From Planctomycetota bacterium (lineage in GTDB: Bacteria; Planctomycetota; Phycisphaerae; UBA1845): a stretch of 53,683 nucleotides of DNA. A program made the translations under genes and the position numbers. Location: positions 1-53,683 of the forward strand of contig JAKQDH010000020.1 in the NCBI GenBank assembly GCA_029558835.1, read 5' to 3'. Every line of letters starts with the position of its first letter. Within the stretch, counting starts at the first letter, position 1. Under the pieces are notes generated by a model, which saw only the letters and a program-made list of their open reading frames with translations, was not told the DNA's origin and made no database searches. Below are positions 51,245 to 53,683 of this stretch, one piece after another.

Positions 51245-52054
51245 ATGGCGATGAAGACGATCGCGGTGACGTTCGTTGCAGTGGTGTTGATCGCGGTGAC
51301 AGTCGGGAGTGCGTTGCCTTCCGGCACCGGGATGAACGCCGCGGGGGTAAGTGCGCCCGGAGCGACGCTGGCAGACACCCGTCACCGCCACGGTCTACCG
51401 GTACCGGTTGAGGACTTGGTTGTTGACACCTACTTCGCCGGCTACGGTATTCTGGGCCACGGGCCGCAAAGCTGCACGATGTTCCATGCCGACACGGGTG
51501 AGTCCTTTGCCTTGGGGAATCTGGGCGGGTTCTTCGTGGGCGCCCACGTCTATGTGACCGGCCTGGTCAGTACGGACTCGCTGTTGTGCTGGCCGGTCCG
51601 CACCCCCGCGATCGAGGACAACACGATTGCCGGTTGTTTCTCCGGCTGCGGCGTGCTGGCCCACGGGCCGCAGAGCTGCCTGATGATCCAGGGCGACAAC
51701 GGTGAGAGTTACGCCGTCGAGAACACCGGCGATTTCTTCATCGGCGACTACGTCTACGTGGCGGGGTGGATCGACGAGGACTCGCTGGCGTGCTGGCCGG
51801 CGACCATCCCCGAGATCAGGGACAACACCATCGTGCCCTGTTTCTCCGGCTGCGGCACGCTGGGCCGCGGACCGCAGGACTGCTCGGTGATATTCAATGC
51901 GGACGACGGCCCGAGTTATGCTCTCGATAACCTGGGTGGCTTCCACCTCGGCGATCACGTGTACGTCAACGGGCCGGTCGACGAGGATGCCCAGGCCTGC
52001 GCGCCGGTCAGCATCCCGCGCATCGAGGACAACACGATCGCGGCCTGTCCGTAA
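51245..52054 (+). CDS. Exported protein with three tandem about 65-residue repeats
   Basis: This is a 269-residue protein with a signal peptide (TIAVTFVAVVLIAVTVGSALP) and a near-consensus ribosome-binding site (AGGAGGTG, spaced 5 bases). The mature part is three repeats of about 65 residues with the pattern GCGxLxHGPQSC, GESYAxxNxGxFxxGDxVYVxG, DEDSLACWP and PxIxDNTI. Copies start near GYGILGHGPQSC, GCGVLAHGPQSC and GCGTLGRGPQDC. Each has paired Cys residues that could form disulfides. I do not recognise a named family. The repeat design and strong translation signal suggest an abundant secreted or surface protein. It stands alone between rsmG and an insertion sequence. Confidence 0.8.
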   Translation: MAMKTIAVTFVAVVLIAVTVGSALPSGTGMNAAGVSAPGATLADTRHRHGLPVPVEDLVVDTYFAGYGILGHGPQSCTMFHADTGESFALGNLGGFFVGAHVYVTGLVSTDSLLCWPVRTPAIEDNTIAGCFSGCGVLAHGPQSCLMIQGDNGESYAVENTGDFFIGDYVYVAGWIDEDSLACWPATIPEIRDNTIVPCFSGCGTLGRGPQDCSVIFNADDGPSYALDNLGGFHLGDHVYVNGPVDEDAQACAPVSIPRIEDNTIAACP

Positions 52055-52059
52055 TCAGC

Positions 52060-52113
52060 CGAGCCCGAGCGGAAGCGAGCGGGCGGCATCCGAGCCCAAG
52101 CGGAAGCGACGGG
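52060..52113. repeat. Two tandem copies of a short CGAGCCC-type repeat
   Basis: CGAGCCCGAGCGGAAGCGAG (52060-52079, then CGGG) is followed by CGAGCCCAAGCGGAAGCGAC (52091-52110, then GGG). Such short GC-rich units recur between genes in planctomycete genomes. They fill the gap between the three-repeat protein and the insertion sequence. Confidence 0.5.
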
Positions 52114-52212
52114 CAAACGGGAATATCGAATGGCGAAGAGCGAATGAAGGCACAAGCAGCGCCGTGCACCCCCGGAGGGAGTGCAGGTCGGTAGCCCAGG
52201 GCGAAGCCCTCG

Positions 52213-52227
52213 CTGTTCTACACAAGT
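52213..52227. mobile_element. Terminal inverted repeat of an IS50-type insertion sequence
   Basis: CTGTTCTACACAAGT resembles the outer end of Tn5/IS50 (CTGACTCTTATACACAAGT), with ten of the last eleven bases identical. The transposase stop codon begins at its last base (52227). This marks one end of the element. The other end lies outside the window. Confidence 0.6.
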
Positions 52228-53672
52228 CATGGTCGATTCCGGGCAGCCGGGCCGAAGAGCGTCCAACAGAGGGCAAAGTCGTGCATTCTCTGCAGGCCGA
52301 TCCAGAGGGTCTGGGGACCGGGAGGTTCCCGGTGCCTTTGCGTGACGTATCCGCCTAACTGGCCCACCCGCCGAACCATCTCGCCCAAACGCGGCGCCCG
52401 AGGTGGAGGGGCGCTCCGGTCAGTCACTTGCCAGACCGACTTCCACTCGGCCGGTTCGAACACCGCCTCACAACTGATATCCGGACAGCTCCGGCCCAAA
52501 CGGCAGATGTACAGCGTTCGCCAAGCCACGATCAGGTACACCGCCAGGCACGACAGCCAGCGGTCGACGTGCTCAAAGCGGCGCTCTTCCACGCGGCAGC
52601 CGCTCTTGAGCGTCCGGAAGAAGATCTCGATCGTCCAACGCACGCCATAGTAGTGAATGACCTGCCGAACCTGTTCCGCTTTGCCGACGGGCAGGCGGGT
52701 CAGCAAGAGCCACTCGACGGGCTCGTCATCCGCGGGTGGTTTCACCTCGCGCACCAACACCGCATGCACCGTCACTTCCACCAGTTGGCGACCCGCCCGC
52801 CACGGCGGGCGCAACCTCACCTGCGCCGCCCGGGTCTCAACCTGGGCTTCGCGCGATTCACGCGGTTGGCGCCGCCCGCGGGTCTCGCAGGGAACTTTGG
52901 CCTTTCGGCCGCGGACCTGGATCGTGTGCGTGAACAACACGGGTCGCCCCAGGACGTACTCCCGCACATGCCTCTCGGCCGTCGGCTGCCCGTTTTCCCC
53001 CTGCACGGCGCGGTTCTGGCAAGCGCGGACGATCCAATCCACACGGCGAGGCTCCGCGGTCGCCTGGACCAGAAGTTCGTAGATGTCCCCTTCACTGTCG
53101 GCCACGCAAATCCGTTGCGTGGCGGGACAACGCTGCCCCTCTTCCGTCGCCAGCCGGAGGGTGTCGACCCACCGATAGCTCTCCTTCTGCTCGATGGCGG
53201 TCGCGGCGCGCTGGGCACGCGACTGCGCCGCGCACCCCACTTCCTCGTCGCGGACCCAGACGCGGGCATGCAGCGTCCCCCATGGCGTGCCATCCGGCGT
53301 AAACGCATGCAACACGTGCAGCAACGCCCCCCGACGTGGCCCCCCATCTAAGGGGCCGGCGCCCTCCACCTGTTGGCTCGGCCGGGTCAGGTCGGCTTCG
53401 GTCGTGTCCTGCACCAGCAACGCCACCGCCTGCTGAGCCAGGCGTTGCCTCGTAGCCTCCGTGTGGGGTGCCAAGACCTGCTCGAAGGTAGCCTTCTCGT
53501 TGGCAAACAAACGGTAGGCGCCCATCATCTCGGCGTGCCCGCCACAGGCCCCCGGAATGCTGGCCGTGGGATGCTCTCCCAACTGCGACAGCACCTCCCG
53601 CAGGCGGTGGTTGAGGCGTCGGTCCTTCAGGTCCACAGTCTTCGTTTCCTCCATGACCCATGCAGCCACCAT
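52227..53672 (-). CDS. IS4-family (IS50/Tn5 group) transposase
   Basis: This is a 481-residue transposase. Residues about 10-70 are the Tn5-type N-terminal DNA-binding domain (DRRLNHRLREVLSQLGEHP; GHAEMMGAYRLFANEKATFEQVLAPH). The catalytic acids are the Asp in LLVQDTTEADL, the Asp in ICVADSEGDIYELL and the Glu in the Y-x2-R-x3-E-x6-K signature YGVRWTIEIFFRTLK. All three are present, so it appears intact. It catalyses cut-and-paste transposition. The gene ends inside the terminal repeat at 52213-52227. The start ATG at 53672 lies 11 bases from the window edge, so the promoter and second terminal repeat are not seen. The element appears to have landed among short repeats. Confidence 0.93.
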   Translation of the reverse strand: MVAAWVMEETKTVDLKDRRLNHRLREVLSQLGEHPTASIPGACGGHAEMMGAYRLFANEKATFEQVLAPHTEATRQRLAQQAVALLVQDTTEADLTRPSQQVEGAGPLDGGPRRGALLHVLHAFTPDGTPWGTLHARVWVRDEEVGCAAQSRAQRAATAIEQKESYRWVDTLRLATEEGQRCPATQRICVADSEGDIYELLVQATAEPRRVDWIVRACQNRAVQGENGQPTAERHVREYVLGRPVLFTHTIQVRGRKAKVPCETRGRRQPRESREAQVETRAAQVRLRPPWRAGRQLVEVTVHAVLVREVKPPADDEPVEWLLLTRLPVGKAEQVRQVIHYYGVRWTIEIFFRTLKSGCRVEERRFEHVDRWLSCLAVYLIVAWRTLYICRLGRSCPDISCEAVFEPAEWKSVWQVTDRSAPPPRAPRLGEMVRRVGQLGGYVTQRHREPPGPQTLWIGLQRMHDFALCWTLFGPAARNRP

Positions 53673-53683
53673 TGGAGTCCATC

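Noticed and set aside
1..53683. tRNA and rRNA genes
   Set aside because: I looked in the intergenic regions for cloverleaf and conserved rRNA segments and found none. A dedicated search (tRNAscan-SE, Infernal) would settle it.

Overview
The window looks like accessory and housekeeping DNA from a member of the Planctomycetota (possibly Phycisphaerae-like). The reasons are the high GC content, a sulfatase, a Ser/Thr kinase fused to a formylglycine-generating-enzyme-like domain, dockerin-like D-x-D-G-D tails on secreted proteins, PEP-CTERM sorting tails, a giant DUF4347 adhesin with an LEPR-XLL-like N-terminal motif, and dispersed GC-rich palindromes. No rRNA, tRNA or CRISPR array was recognised. 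The taxonomic call is inference from gene content only.

Layout. Positions 1-782 hold no convincing gene. An FHA protein (783) and a hybrid histidine kinase (1676) read rightward. A tight leftward operon (9649 to 3619) encodes a TolC-like outer-membrane factor, an HlyD-type adaptor, a GAF-HlyD fusion and a PqqD-like/M50 metalloprotease/HlyD fusion. A 1832-residue adhesin (9806-15304) diverges from it. A leftward Ser/Thr kinase-FGE fusion follows (15363-18479), then a palindrome-rich intergenic region and a small zinc-ribbon protein (19028). Next come a leftward octaheme cytochrome with TPRs (19593-21974) and a leftward sulfatase with FN3-like, glycine-rich, Cys-rich and dockerin-like parts (22134-26225). 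A rightward exported esterase-like protein with an N-terminal dockerin-like motif (27282), a small exported protein (30293) and a GH57-like protein (31433) converge on a gingipain-like C25 protease (32981-37378) and a PEP-CTERM protein (37643-38338). A rightward uncharacterised 420-residue protein (38693) is followed by a leftward 2185-residue RTX-type protein (40078-46635). The right end carries two glycosyltransferases (47079, 48533), rsmG (49898), a three-repeat exported protein (51245) and an IS50-type insertion sequence that runs off the window.

How the parts may work together. The most coherent candidate system is the four-gene envelope operon facing the giant adhesin. It combines TolC- and HlyD-like export parts, a membrane metalloprotease with both active-site motifs, an N-terminal domain of the PqqD (leader-peptide-binding) type and a cytoplasmic GAF sensor on an adaptor, with no ABC ATPase or RND pump in the window. 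The adhesin next door starts with an LEPR-XLL-like segment (LEERIVLDAAG) that could be the recognised signal. This is a hypothesis, not a demonstrated pathway.

Other notable points: rsmG carries an in-frame insertion of a dispersed palindromic repeat; the RTX protein has a PEP-CTERM tail in its middle, followed at once by a second signal peptide and an internal ribosome-binding site; and the two PEP-CTERM genes share a 34-bp upstream motif at nearly the same distance (about 270 bp) from their start codons.
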